64,000 nt of DNA from Variovorax paradoxus (lineage in GTDB: Bacteria; Pseudomonadota; Gammaproteobacteria; Burkholderiales; Burkholderiaceae_C), in the NCBI RefSeq assembly GCF_009498455.1, contig NZ_CP045644.1:2607001-2671000 (forward strand). Reading direction: 5' to 3'. Made by a program: the position numbers and the translations under genes. Under the pieces are notes generated by a model. It was not told where the DNA came from, did not search any database, and saw only the letters and a list, made by a program, of their open reading frames with translations. Shown here piece after piece: positions 34,114 to 42,601 of the stretch (position 1 is its first letter; every line of letters begins with the position of its first letter).

Positions 34114-35967
34114 TTAGCGGGGCTTGAGCGTGAAAGGCAGCGTGTCGGCGTGCAGCGCATCGGCCAGCGCGGCGCGGTGCTTGAGCACGGCGCGCTGGTT
34201 GATGGAGCCCTTGTCGGTCACTTCGCCCTTGTCGATCGACGGCGGCTCGGCCATCAGATGCAGCCGCGCGATGCGGTTGGCGCTGCCGGTGCCCATGGCG
34301 GCCAGGTCGTTGGCCACCTGCTGGAAGTGCGCCTGCACGGGCGCGCTTTCGAGCACCTGCTGCATCGTCGCGTCGGCGCTCAGCCCGGCGAGCTGGCGCA
34401 CCTTCTGCGTCGGGAAGATCAGCGCGCCGACTTCCTTCAGGTTGATGCCCGTGAGCACCGCGTCCTGCACATAGGGCGAGCCGGCCGCGATGATCTTTGC
34501 GCGCAGCGGGCCCACGCTCACGAAGGTGCCGGTGGCGAGCTTGAAGTCTTCGGCGATGCGGCCGTCGAAGCGCAGGCCGCGGTGGATGTCGTCGTCGGCG
34601 ATCCACTTCACCGCATCGCCGGTCGAGAAGAAGCCTTCCTCGTCGAAGGCCTCCGCCGTGGCCTCGGGCGCGCGCCAGTAGCCGGGCGTGATGTTGGGGC
34701 CGCGGTAGCGCACCTCGGTCTTGCCGTCGACCTCGATCAGCTTGAGCTCGATGCCGGGCGCGGGCAGGCCCACGTCGCCCGACTTCACATCGGGGCCGGT
34801 CACGTACAGCGCGAAGGGGCCCGACTCGGTCATGCCCAGGCCGGTGCCCATGACGATGCGCTCGCCGACTTCCGCTTCCTGCGTGCGGTGCAGGCTGTCC
34901 CACACGGGCTGCGCGAGTGCGGCACCCGAGTAAAAGAACATCTTCACGCGCGACAGCAGGTTGCGGCGCAGCACGCCGTCGGTTTCCATCGCGTTCGCGA
35001 TCGCCTCGAAGCCGGTGGGCACGTTGAAGTAGATGGTGGGCGCGATCTCGCGCAGGTTGCGCAGCGTCTCGGCCATGCCGGCGGGCGTGGGCTTGCCGTC
35101 GTCGATGTACAGCGTGCCGCCGTTGTCCAGCACGATGCCCACGTTGTGGTTGCCGCCGAAGGTGTGGTTCCAGGGCAGCCAGTCGACCAGCACCGGCGGC
35201 TCGTCGCCCAAAGCGGGAATCGACTGGCGCAGCTGCTGCTGGTTGGCGCACCACATGCGGTGCGTGTTGATCACCGCCTTGGGCATCTTGGTCGAGCCCG
35301 AGGTGAAGAGGAACTTGGTGATGGTGTCAGGGCCGGTGGCCTGCATCGCCGCATCGATGGCGGGCGTGGCCGGCGTGGAAGCGAGCACGTCGAAGCGCGT
35401 GGTGGCGCGGCCCGCGAGCGTGCCTTCGGCGAGCACGACCTCGGTGCCGGCGGGCACGGTGGCTTCGATGGCGCGGGCGAAGCGTGCGGCGTCAGAAGCG
35501 AACACCAGGCCGGGCGTGAGCGTGTCGAACACGTGGCGCAGCTTGTCGAAGTCCTGGCTCACGATCGAGTAGGGCGGCGACACCGGGCAGTAGGGCACGC
35601 CGGCGTAGAGGCAGCCCAGCGCAAGCAGCGCGTGCTCGATGCCGTTCTCGCTGAGGATCGCAACCGGGCGCTCGGCGTTCAGGCCGCGATCGAGCAGGGC
35701 TTGTCCGATACCGCGCGCTTCTTCCAGCGCCTGCGCATAGCTCACGCGCAGCCAGTCGCCGGTGCGGCCGTCGGCCAGCCGTTCGCGGCGCGCGATGAAG
35801 GTGCGTTCGGGCGCGACCTGCGCCCAGTGCGCGAGCCGGTCGGTCATGCGTTCGCGGTAGGCCTGCAGCGGCGTCTCGGCCGTGAGGTAGCGCGTGCCCG
35901 GCGCGCCGTCGCGCAGCAGCGCGCGCGTCACGCCGAAGGCCAGCGGGCGGTAGCGGACGGCGGTCAT
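34114..35967 (-). CDS. fcs: Feruloyl-CoA synthase (acyl-CoA ligase)
   Basis: 617 residues. It has the AMP-binding motifs TKFLFTSGSTKMPKAVINTH (P-loop), YSGAALAQPVWD, GTGLGMTESGPFALY and TGDAVKWIADDDIHRGLRFDGRIAEDFKL. The N-terminus VRYRPLAFGVTRALLRDGAPG and overall length are those of feruloyl-CoA synthases, which activate hydroxycinnamates such as ferulate, p-coumarate or caffeate with ATP. The substrate range is inferred. Its ATG overlaps the crotonase stop by 4 nt. No vanillin dehydrogenase or thiolase lies in the cluster, so whether the chain is cut by a retro-aldol or beta-oxidation route is unclear. Confidence 0.85.
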   Translation of the reverse strand: MTAVRYRPLAFGVTRALLRDGAPGTRYLTAETPLQAYRERMTDRLAHWAQVAPERTFIARRERLADGRTGDWLRVSYAQALEEARGIGQALLDRGLNAERPVAILSENGIEHALLALGCLYAGVPYCPVSPPYSIVSQDFDKLRHVFDTLTPGLVFASDAARFARAIEATVPAGTEVVLAEGTLAGRATTRFDVLASTPATPAIDAAMQATGPDTITKFLFTSGSTKMPKAVINTHRMWCANQQQLRQSIPALGDEPPVLVDWLPWNHTFGGNHNVGIVLDNGGTLYIDDGKPTPAGMAETLRNLREIAPTIYFNVPTGFEAIANAMETDGVLRRNLLSRVKMFFYSGAALAQPVWDSLHRTQEAEVGERIVMGTGLGMTESGPFALYVTGPDVKSGDVGLPAPGIELKLIEVDGKTEVRYRGPNITPGYWRAPEATAEAFDEEGFFSTGDAVKWIADDDIHRGLRFDGRIAEDFKLATGTFVSVGPLRAKIIAAGSPYVQDAVLTGINLKEVGALIFPTQKVRQLAGLSADATMQQVLESAPVQAHFQQVANDLAAMGTGSANRIARLHLMAEPPSIDKGEVTDKGSINQRAVLKHRAALADALHADTLPFTLKPR

Positions 35968-36737
35968 CCCTTGCTCACCTTCGCGCCGCGGCCTTCGAGG
36001 AAATCGCGCACGCGTTCCTTGGCCTCGGGCGCGGCCTGGACGATGCCCGACATCAGCGCCTCGGTGAAGAAGCCGTGGTCGGCCGATTGCTCGGCGATGC
36101 GCGGCAGGGCGTGCATCAGCGCGTAGTTGGTGAGCGGCGCGTTGGTGGCGATGCGCTTGGCGAGCTCGAAGGCCTTGTCGAAGGCGGTGCCTTCGTCAAC
36201 CAGGTACTGCGCGAAGTTGGCGCGCTCGCCGTCTTCGGCGTTGTAGACGCGGCCCGTCATCATCATGTCGGTCATGCGGGCCACGCCGATCAGCTTGGGG
36301 ATGCGCACCGAGCCACCACCGCCCACGAAGATGCCGCGCGAGCCTTCGGGCAGCGCGTAGAAGGTCGAGCGGTCGGCCACGCGGATGTGGCAGGCGGTCG
36401 CCAGTTCGAGCCCGCCGCCCACCACCGCGCCGTGCAGCGCCGCCACCACCGGCACCGGGCCGTGCTGGATCAGGTCGAGCGCGCTGTGCCACAGGCGCGA
36501 GTGCTGCATGCCCTGGCCGGCGTCGCGCTCCTTGAGCTCGCTCAGGTCGAGGCCGGCGCAGAAATGCGGGCCCTCGCCGTCGAGCACGGCCGCGCGCACG
36601 GTGGCGGGCAGCGTCTCGAAGGTGTTGCGCAGCGCGAGGATCAGGCCGTCGGACAGCGCGTTGCGTTTGGCGCCGCGCGTGAGGCGAACGATGGCGACGT
36701 CGTCGCGGATGTCGAGGTGGAGGTCTGGATGGGTCAT
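35964..36737 (-). CDS. Crotonase / enoyl-CoA hydratase family protein
   Basis: 257 residues. The crotonase fold is shown by VRLTRGAKRNALSDGLI, the oxyanion-hole segments HFCAGLDLSELKE and HGAVVGGGLELATACHIRVAD, and YALPEGSRGIFVGGGGSVRIPKLIG. In hydratases two Glu catalyse water addition; here the region LPEGSRGIF has one such Glu, and the first position is Gly/Val-rich, so pure hydration should not be assumed. It is the first gene of the operon and its stop overlaps the CoA ligase start. An AT-rich palindrome lies 23 bp upstream. Confidence 0.87.
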   Translation of the reverse strand: MTHPDLHLDIRDDVAIVRLTRGAKRNALSDGLILALRNTFETLPATVRAAVLDGEGPHFCAGLDLSELKERDAGQGMQHSRLWHSALDLIQHGPVPVVAALHGAVVGGGLELATACHIRVADRSTFYALPEGSRGIFVGGGGSVRIPKLIGVARMTDMMMTGRVYNAEDGERANFAQYLVDEGTAFDKAFELAKRIATNAPLTNYALMHALPRIAEQSADHGFFTEALMSGIVQAAPEAKERVRDFLEGRGAKVSKG

Positions 36738-36759
36738 GAGGGTGTCCGGGGTTGCGTTG

Positions 36760-36782
36760 GATTATGGTTATGAGAAATAATC
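36760..36782. promoter_or_regulatory. AT-rich inverted repeat, candidate MarR operator, in the divergent promoter
   Basis: GATTAT-N11-ATAATC lies 23 bp upstream of the crotonase start and about 60 bp upstream of the amidohydrolase start. A second inverted repeat, AATCC-TAG-GGATT (36807-36819), is closer to the amidohydrolase gene. One or both may bind the cluster's MarR protein so that operon and divergent gene respond together. Based on symmetry only. Confidence 0.45.
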
Positions 36783-36841
36783 AATTCAAGGCATTGGAGC
36801 CTCCCGAATCCTAGGGATTTACCCGAACCGGAGACAACGAC

Positions 36842-37717
36842 ATGGACCCACGGAACCTGATTGCGATCGACATCCACACCCACGCCGAAGTGAGCTGCTG
36901 GAACCCTTTCGACAACTACGGCGAGGAATACGACCGCGCCGCCGACAAGTACTTCGGCTCGAGCGGGCGCCCCACCATCGCCGAGAGCGTGGCGTACTAC
37001 CGTGAAAGAAAGATCGGGCTGGTGATGTTCATGGTCGACGCGGAATCGAACATGGGCCGCCGGCGCATCCCGAACGAAGAGATCGCCGAGGCCGCGGCGC
37101 AGAACAGCGACATCATGATTGCCTTCGGCAGCATCGATCCGCACAAGGGAAAGATGGGCGCGCGCGAGGCGCGGCGGCTCATCGAGGAGCACGGCGTGAA
37201 GGGCTTCAAGTTCCACCCGACCGTGCAGGGCTTTCATCCCTACGACCGCATGGCCTGGCCGATCTACGAGGTGATTGCCGAATACACGCTGCCGGCCATC
37301 TTCCACACCGGCCACAGCGGCATCGGCTCGGGCATGCGCTGCGGCGGCGGCCTGCGGCTGGAGTACAGCAACCCGATGCACCTGGACGACGTGGCCATCG
37401 ACTTCCCCGACATGCAGATCGTCATGGCGCACCCCAGCTTTCCCTGGCAGGACGAGGCACTGAGCGTGGCCACGCACAAGCCGAACGTGTGGATCGACCT
37501 GTCGGGCTGGAGCCCCAAGTACTTTCCGAAGCAGCTGGTGCAGTACGCCAACACGCTGCTGAAAGACCGCATCCTGTTCGGCAGCGACTACCCGCTGATC
37601 ACGCCCGACCGCTGGATGCGCGACTTCGAAGCGGCCGGCTTCAAGCCCGAGGTGATGCCCGGCATCCTCAAGGACAACGCGGTGCGGCTGTTGAAGCTCG
37701 AAACCCCGGCGGCCTGA
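36842..37717 (+). CDS. Amidohydrolase-2 family (ACMSD/resorcylate decarboxylase-like) protein
   Basis: 291 residues. The metal site is visible: IDIHTHAE near the N-terminus (HxH), the metal-type His in AIFHTGHSG, a further MAHPSFPW and the terminal GSDYPLITPDRW with the catalytic Asp. Members of this branch are decarboxylases or hydrolases of aromatic and carboxymuconate compounds, or lactonases. It is divergent from the CoA-ester operon over a 104-bp promoter region, suggesting that it acts on a product or side substrate of the same pathway. It has a GGAG ribosome site. Confidence 0.85.
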   Translation: MDPRNLIAIDIHTHAEVSCWNPFDNYGEEYDRAADKYFGSSGRPTIAESVAYYRERKIGLVMFMVDAESNMGRRRIPNEEIAEAAAQNSDIMIAFGSIDPHKGKMGAREARRLIEEHGVKGFKFHPTVQGFHPYDRMAWPIYEVIAEYTLPAIFHTGHSGIGSGMRCGGGLRLEYSNPMHLDDVAIDFPDMQIVMAHPSFPWQDEALSVATHKPNVWIDLSGWSPKYFPKQLVQYANTLLKDRILFGSDYPLITPDRWMRDFEAAGFKPEVMPGILKDNAVRLLKLETPAA

Positions 37718-37720
37718 CGC

Positions 37721-38617
37721 TCAGGCGGCGCGGGGCGCCGCGTCGTTCCACTGCGGCTCCCACAGCGGCGCGCCGCGTTCGAACGCAACGGCCAGCTCTT
37801 TCTTGCGCCGTTGCGCCACCGCGGTGATCAACGCATTGCAGACCGACAGCGCCGCCGTGTACGAATCGAACGGCGACGCGCTGGAGGTGCGCACCAGCAG
37901 CAAATGATCGGCCGAGGTCGCGGCGGGCGCCGTGGGGCTGTCGGTGACCATGACGACCTTCGCGCCCCGCGCGCGAAAGTACGCCGCCGTGCGCGCGATG
38001 GTGAGCGAATGGCGGCGAAAGGTGGGCGTGAGCAGCAGGTCTTGTTCGTCGATGCGCAGCAGCTGGTCTTCGAGCGGCAGCGGGCCCGCGCCACCCAGCA
38101 GCCGCACGTCGGGCAGGCACAGGTTCAGGTGCAGCGCCAGGTGGCTGGCCAGTGGCACGCCATGCCGCTGCCCGAGCACATGCACGCGCACCTTGCGCTG
38201 CGTGAGCAGCTTCACCGCGGCCTCGAACGCGCCCACGTCGAGCGCCGCGAAGGTGGCGGCCAGGTTGTGCTGGTCGTGCAGCAGCGCGTTGTCCAGGCAG
38301 CTGCGCACGGAGGTGTCGTCGCCGATGACCGCGTCGGCGCGCGTGGCGGGCGAGGCGAGCAGGGCGGTGACTTCGGCGCGTGCTTCCATCTGCGCCTGCG
38401 CGTAGCTCGTGTAGCCCAGCTTGGCGAGCAGCCGCACCACGGTCGATGCGCTGGTGCCCACTTTCCTTGCAAGGCTCGTTGCAGATTCGAGCAGCCCCTG
38501 CGGGTGGTGCGCCTGCAACTCCTCGATGAGGCGTTGTTCGCTCTTCGTGAGCTTCTTGCCGTAGCCCGAGATGCGCTGGTTCAGGCTGGGGGCGGCGGGG
38601 GTGTCTGCGTGCGGCAT
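37721..38617 (-). CDS. MurR/RpiR family regulator (HTH_6 + SIS)
   Basis: 298 residues. An N-terminal RpiR helix-turn-helix covers residues 10-85 (KLTKSEQRLIEELQAHHPQ, LARKVGTSASTVVRLLAKLGYTSYA). A SIS phosphosugar-type domain follows (VRVHVLGQRHGVPLASHLALHL, KVVMVTDSPTAPAATSADHLLLV). It is divergent from a Bug protein and a deacylase gene, which it probably controls. Three TTGCAA hexamers lie in the intergenic region. The ligand need not be a sugar; RpiR members next to Bug genes are not rare, but this one is uncharacterised. Confidence 0.9.
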   Translation of the reverse strand: MPHADTPAAPSLNQRISGYGKKLTKSEQRLIEELQAHHPQGLLESATSLARKVGTSASTVVRLLAKLGYTSYAQAQMEARAEVTALLASPATRADAVIGDDTSVRSCLDNALLHDQHNLAATFAALDVGAFEAAVKLLTQRKVRVHVLGQRHGVPLASHLALHLNLCLPDVRLLGGAGPLPLEDQLLRIDEQDLLLTPTFRRHSLTIARTAAYFRARGAKVVMVTDSPTAPAATSADHLLLVRTSSASPFDSYTAALSVCNALITAVAQRRKKELAVAFERGAPLWEPQWNDAAPRAA

Positions 38618-38633
38618 CGGAGAAACCTCATGT

Positions 38634-38670
38634 TTGCAACGAGTATTGCAAAAATAGAGCCTCCTTGCAA
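38634..38670. promoter_or_regulatory. Three TTGCAA hexamers, candidate RpiR binding sites
   Basis: TTGCAA occurs at 38634-38639, 38646-38651 and 38665-38670. Each is its own reverse complement. The first two are 12 bp apart and the third 19 bp further on. All lie between the RpiR start (38617) and the Bug gene, in a patch with higher A+T than the surrounding DNA. Confidence 0.5.
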
Positions 38671-38739
38671 GAATGAATGCACGATTTCGGCCGGACCTGT
38701 CCGCCCGATTGCCCGCTTCTTCTGCAGAAAGACCTTGCC

Positions 38740-39741
38740 ATGCGCTCCATCACCCCCGCTGTGCCCGCCCTCCGCCGGCGCGAGATCCTCGGCGCCGGCC
38801 TGACGGCGGCGCTGCTGCCGCTGTCCGCGCGTGCGCAGGCCTTTCCGGCACGCCCCATCACGCTGGTGGTGCCGTTCCCGGCCGGCGGCTCCGTCGACCT
38901 GATCGCGCGGCTGTACGCCGAGCCGCTGTCGAAGGCGCTGGGCACGCCGGTGGTCATCGACAACCGCGCCGGTGCCGGCGGCTCCATCGCCAGCGCGCAG
39001 GTGGCGCGTGCCAAGCCCGACGGCTACACGCTCGTGGTGTCGTCGCAGAGCTCGCACCTGGCCAACCCGCTGACGCAGGCCAACCCGGGCTACGACCCGA
39101 TCAAGGATTTCCTGTCGATCAGCCAGCTCGCACGCTCCATCAACGTGCTGCTGGTGAACCCGGCCGTGCCTGCCAAGACCTTCAAGGAGTTCGTGGCGCT
39201 GGTGAAGTCGCGCCCCGGTGAGCTCAACTTCTGCAGCGCCGGGCCGGGCAGCATGGGCCAGCTCAACGTCGAGCTGATGAAGTCGCAGCTGCAGCTCAAC
39301 GCCACGCACGTGCCCTACCGCGGCGGCGGTCCGTTGGTGACCGCGCTGATCTCGAACGAAGTGCAGTTCGGCCTGGACAACCTCGCGCCCTTCCTGCCGC
39401 ACATCCAGGCCGGCAAGCTGCGCGCGCTGGCCGTGGCCTCGCCCACGCGTGTCGCGGCATTGCCCGACGTGCCGACCTTCGCTGAACTGGGCTACCCGGT
39501 GCTGAACACCACGTCGTGGATCGGCCTGGCCGCGCCCGCGAAGACGCCGCCCGACGTCATCGCCGCGTTGCACAAGGCCGTGCGCACGGTGGCCGAGCAG
39601 CCGGCGATGGTCGAGGGGCTGGTGGCGCGTGGTTCGCTCGCGCCCGAGGCGCAGTCGCCCGCGCAGTTCACGGCCATGATGTCGGAGCGGCTCGCGCTGT
39701 ACGGCGAGATGGTCAAGCGCGCCGGCATCCGCGGCGAGTGA
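38740..39741 (+). CDS. Bug-type tripartite tricarboxylate binding protein beside RpiR
   Basis: 333 residues from the ATG at 38740. An RRREILGAGLTAALLPL leader of Tat type is cleaved after ARAQ. Bug signatures are complete: ITLVVPFPAGGSVDLIARL, VIDNRAGAGGSIA, HVPYRGGGPLVTALISNEVQ and LPDVPTFAELGYPVL. It is followed after 16 nt by an aspartoacylase-like deacylase and preceded by the divergent RpiR gene. The ligand may be the N-acyl amino acid that the deacylase hydrolyses; this is inferred from proximity only. Confidence 0.92.
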   Translation: MRSITPAVPALRRREILGAGLTAALLPLSARAQAFPARPITLVVPFPAGGSVDLIARLYAEPLSKALGTPVVIDNRAGAGGSIASAQVARAKPDGYTLVVSSQSSHLANPLTQANPGYDPIKDFLSISQLARSINVLLVNPAVPAKTFKEFVALVKSRPGELNFCSAGPGSMGQLNVELMKSQLQLNATHVPYRGGGPLVTALISNEVQFGLDNLAPFLPHIQAGKLRALAVASPTRVAALPDVPTFAELGYPVLNTTSWIGLAAPAKTPPDVIAALHKAVRTVAEQPAMVEGLVARGSLAPEAQSPAQFTAMMSERLALYGEMVKRAGIRGE

Positions 39742-39757
39742 GCGGGCGGCTGGTTTC

Positions 39758-40720
39758 ATGACGCAGACATTGCAGGCCTTCGCGCCCGACTTTGCACCGG
39801 ACACCGCACCGGTCGAGGTGCTGCCGCGCGACCTCTCGGCCTACCGGCAGGGCAACACCGGCATCGACTACGTGCACCGTTTCGCATCGGGCAAGCCCGG
39901 CCCGCACGTGCTCATCAACGCACTCACGCATGGCAACGAGATCTGCGGCATGGTCGCGGCCACGCACCTGCTCGACAGCGGCGTGCGCCCGAAGATCGGC
40001 ACGCTCACCGTGAGCTTCGCGAACGTCGAGGCCTACGAGGCCTTCGACATCGAACGGCCCTACGAGAACCGCCAGCTGGTGCACAACCTGAACCGCATCT
40101 GGTCGCCCGAACTGCTCGACGGCACCGAGCAAAGCCCCGAGCTGCGCCGCGCGCGCGAGCTGCGGCCGGTGCTCGACGCGGCCGACTACGTGCTGGACAT
40201 CCATTCCACGCGCGCCCCCGTGCAGCCTTTCTGGGTCTACCCGGAGTTCGAACGCAATGCAGGGTTGGCGCAGGCCGTCGGCGGTCCGCCGGTGCACCTC
40301 GTGATGCCTGTCGGCGCCGCGCCCGGCACGGGTGTCACCGCATACGGCCGCCACGGCGAGCCGGGCATCGACGGCGGTGCGGTGGTGGTCGAGTGCGGCC
40401 AGCACTTCGCGCAGTCGGCCGCCGACCTGGCCACCGACGTGTCGCTGCGCTTCCTGGCGCACCTCGGGCTCATCGACCCGGTGCCGCGCGTGGCGGTGTC
40501 CGCGCGCCGCTTCCGGCTGCTCGAGGTCCACATGGTGACTTCGGACGACTTCGCCTTCGTGCGGCCCGTGCTCGGCTTCGAGACCTTCGACCAGGGCGCG
40601 CTGATCGCGGTGCAGGCCGGGCGCGAGATCCGCTCGCCCTGCGACGGCTGCACGATCTTCATGCCGACCCGCGCGCCGGTGATCGGCCGCGAGGGCGTGT
40701 ACCTGACCGTGCCGGTCTGA
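39758..40720 (+). CDS. Succinylglutamate desuccinylase/aspartoacylase family deacylase (M14-like)
   Basis: 320 residues. The zinc and catalytic pattern of the family is visible: HGNEICGM (His and Glu ligands), then the DIHST motif (YVLDIHSTRAPVQPFW) and EVHMVTSDDF toward the C-terminus. VVVECGQHFA supplies the catalytic-Glu-type segment. These enzymes release an acyl group from an N-acyl amino acid. The ORF starts 16 nt after the Bug protein and is the last gene of that operon. Substrate not assignable from sequence. Confidence 0.87.
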   Translation: MTQTLQAFAPDFAPDTAPVEVLPRDLSAYRQGNTGIDYVHRFASGKPGPHVLINALTHGNEICGMVAATHLLDSGVRPKIGTLTVSFANVEAYEAFDIERPYENRQLVHNLNRIWSPELLDGTEQSPELRRARELRPVLDAADYVLDIHSTRAPVQPFWVYPEFERNAGLAQAVGGPPVHLVMPVGAAPGTGVTAYGRHGEPGIDGGAVVVECGQHFAQSAADLATDVSLRFLAHLGLIDPVPRVAVSARRFRLLEVHMVTSDDFAFVRPVLGFETFDQGALIAVQAGREIRSPCDGCTIFMPTRAPVIGREGVYLTVPV

Positions 40721-40739
40721 CGCGGCCGGGAGGCGGGCC

Positions 40740-42599
40740 TCAGGGCGCCTTCGCGTCGCCCGGCTCGTCTTCGCCGAGCCGGTCCCAGTCCTGCCCCGAG
40801 CGCAGCTTGCGCTCTTCGCGCTCGCGCGCCATCTGCTCCTCGAACTGCTGGCGGCCCGCTTTGTTGGCGGCGATCAGCTTGGCGCGGTCTTTGTAGTGCG
40901 GATAGATCTCGTCACTGAGCTTGAGGTTTCGCTGGCGGAAACGCATCGACGCTTCGCGCGCCTCGGCCGCCGGCCAGCCCAGTGCTTCCAGCGTCGAACG
41001 TCCGCTGCGCAGCGACGACTCGAACACCTCGCGCTCGATGTCCTGCACGCCGCGGTCGCGCAGCTGGAACAGGTGCGTCACGTTGCGCGCGCGGGCCACG
41101 ATGCGCGCCTGCGGGAAGTTCTCGCGCACCAGGTCGACGATGTCGAGCGACTGCTCGATGTCGTCCACCGCCACCACGATGGCGCGCGCCGTGCCCGCGC
41201 CCGCGGTGCGCAGCAGGTCGAGCCGCGTGGCGTCGCCGTAGAACACGCGAAAGCCGAACTGGCGCAGGCCCTCGACGGTGTCGGCGTCGTGGTCGAGCAC
41301 CGTCACCTGCAGGCCTTGCGACATCAGCAGGCGACCGACGATCTGGCCGTAGCGGCCGAAGCCGCAGATCAGCACCTTGGCGTCCTGCTGCTCCGAGATT
41401 TCGTCGAGCTGCGGCCCGCCCGTGCGGCTGTAGCGCGGCAGCACGAACTTGTCGAGCAGCACCAGCAGCAGCGGCGACAGCAGCATCGACAGCGCCACCG
41501 CGCCGATCAGCAGCGAGGTGGTCTGCGGCGGCAGCACGTCGGGCCCGGCGGCCTGGAACACCACGAAGGCGAATTCGCCGCCCTGCGCCAGCAGCAGCGT
41601 GAACACCGGCCGCTCCTGGTAGGCCAGGCCCATGGCCTTGGCCAGCGCGTAGATCACGACCAGCTTGATCGCCAGGAAGCTCAGCACCAGCGCCGCCATG
41701 ACCCAGGGGTTGGCCACCAGCACGCCGAAGTTGATCGACATGCCCACCGCGATGAAGAACAGGCCCAGCAGCAGGCCCTTGAAGGGCTCGATGTCGGTCT
41801 CGAGTTCGCGCCGGTATTCGCTCTCGGCCAGCAGCACGCCGGCCAGGAAGGCGCCCAGCGCCATCGACAGGCCGACGAACTGCATCAGCGCGGCGATGGC
41901 CACCACCAGCAGCAGCGCGGCGGCGGTGAAGATCTCGGGCGTGTCGCTGCGCGCGATCCAGCGCAGGATCGGGCGCAGCAGCAGCCGGCCGCCGAGGATG
42001 ATGCCGGCGATCACGCCGACGATCTTCAGCGCTTCGAGTGCGCGGTCCAGGCCACTGATGGACTGCTCGGCCGCCGTGGCACTGGCCAGCAGCGGCAGCA
42101 GCGCAAGGATCGGGATCGCGGCCACGTCCTGGAACAGCAGGATCGAGAAGCCGGCCTGGCCGCTGGGCGTCTTCAGCAGGTTGCGTTCGCCGAACACCTG
42201 CAGCGCGATGGCGGTGGACGACAACGCCAGCCCGAGCGCGGCCACCAGCGCCACGCGCCACGGCGCGCCCACGGCCCAACCGACGGCGAACAGCACCGCC
42301 GCGCAGCTGAGCACCTGCGCCGAACCCCAGCCGAAGATCGGGCGGCGCAGGCTCCACAGGCGCTTGGGTTCGAGTTCCAGACCCACGAGGAACAGCATCA
42401 GCACCACGCCGAACTCGGCGAAATGCAGCACGTCTTCCACGCTGGACACGAGGCCCAGGCCCCAGGGGCCGATGGCGATGCCGGCCACGAGGTAGCCGAT
42501 GATCGAACCCAGGCCCAGGGCCTTGGACAGCGGCACCACCAGCACGGCGGCGCTCAGATAGATCAGGCTGCTGGTCAGCCAGGCGGGTGCGTGTTCCAT
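40740..42599 (-). CDS. kefC: KefC-type glutathione-regulated potassium/proton antiporter
   Basis: 619 residues, the KefC/KefB length. About 12 membrane helices of the CPA2 fold are present, with GIAIGPWGLGLVSSVEDVLHFAEFGVVLMLFLVGLELEPKRLW and SGQAGFSILLFQDVAAIPIL. A C-terminal RCK/TrkA-N domain begins KVLICGFGRYGQIVGRLL (GxGxxG) and continues to GVQDIEREVFESSLRSGRSTLEALGWP. The tail is charged. It protects against electrophiles by potassium efflux in relatives. The kefF gene lies just upstream with a 2-nt gap. The frame stays open far upstream (to 44150), but that part is antisense to other genes. Confidence 0.93.
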   Translation of the reverse strand: MEHAPAWLTSSLIYLSAAVLVVPLSKALGLGSIIGYLVAGIAIGPWGLGLVSSVEDVLHFAEFGVVLMLFLVGLELEPKRLWSLRRPIFGWGSAQVLSCAAVLFAVGWAVGAPWRVALVAALGLALSSTAIALQVFGERNLLKTPSGQAGFSILLFQDVAAIPILALLPLLASATAAEQSISGLDRALEALKIVGVIAGIILGGRLLLRPILRWIARSDTPEIFTAAALLLVVAIAALMQFVGLSMALGAFLAGVLLAESEYRRELETDIEPFKGLLLGLFFIAVGMSINFGVLVANPWVMAALVLSFLAIKLVVIYALAKAMGLAYQERPVFTLLLAQGGEFAFVVFQAAGPDVLPPQTTSLLIGAVALSMLLSPLLLVLLDKFVLPRYSRTGGPQLDEISEQQDAKVLICGFGRYGQIVGRLLMSQGLQVTVLDHDADTVEGLRQFGFRVFYGDATRLDLLRTAGAGTARAIVVAVDDIEQSLDIVDLVRENFPQARIVARARNVTHLFQLRDRGVQDIEREVFESSLRSGRSTLEALGWPAAEAREASMRFRQRNLKLSDEIYPHYKDRAKLIAANKAGRQQFEEQMAREREERKLRSGQDWDRLGEDEPGDAKAP

Positions 42600-42601
42600 G
42601 C

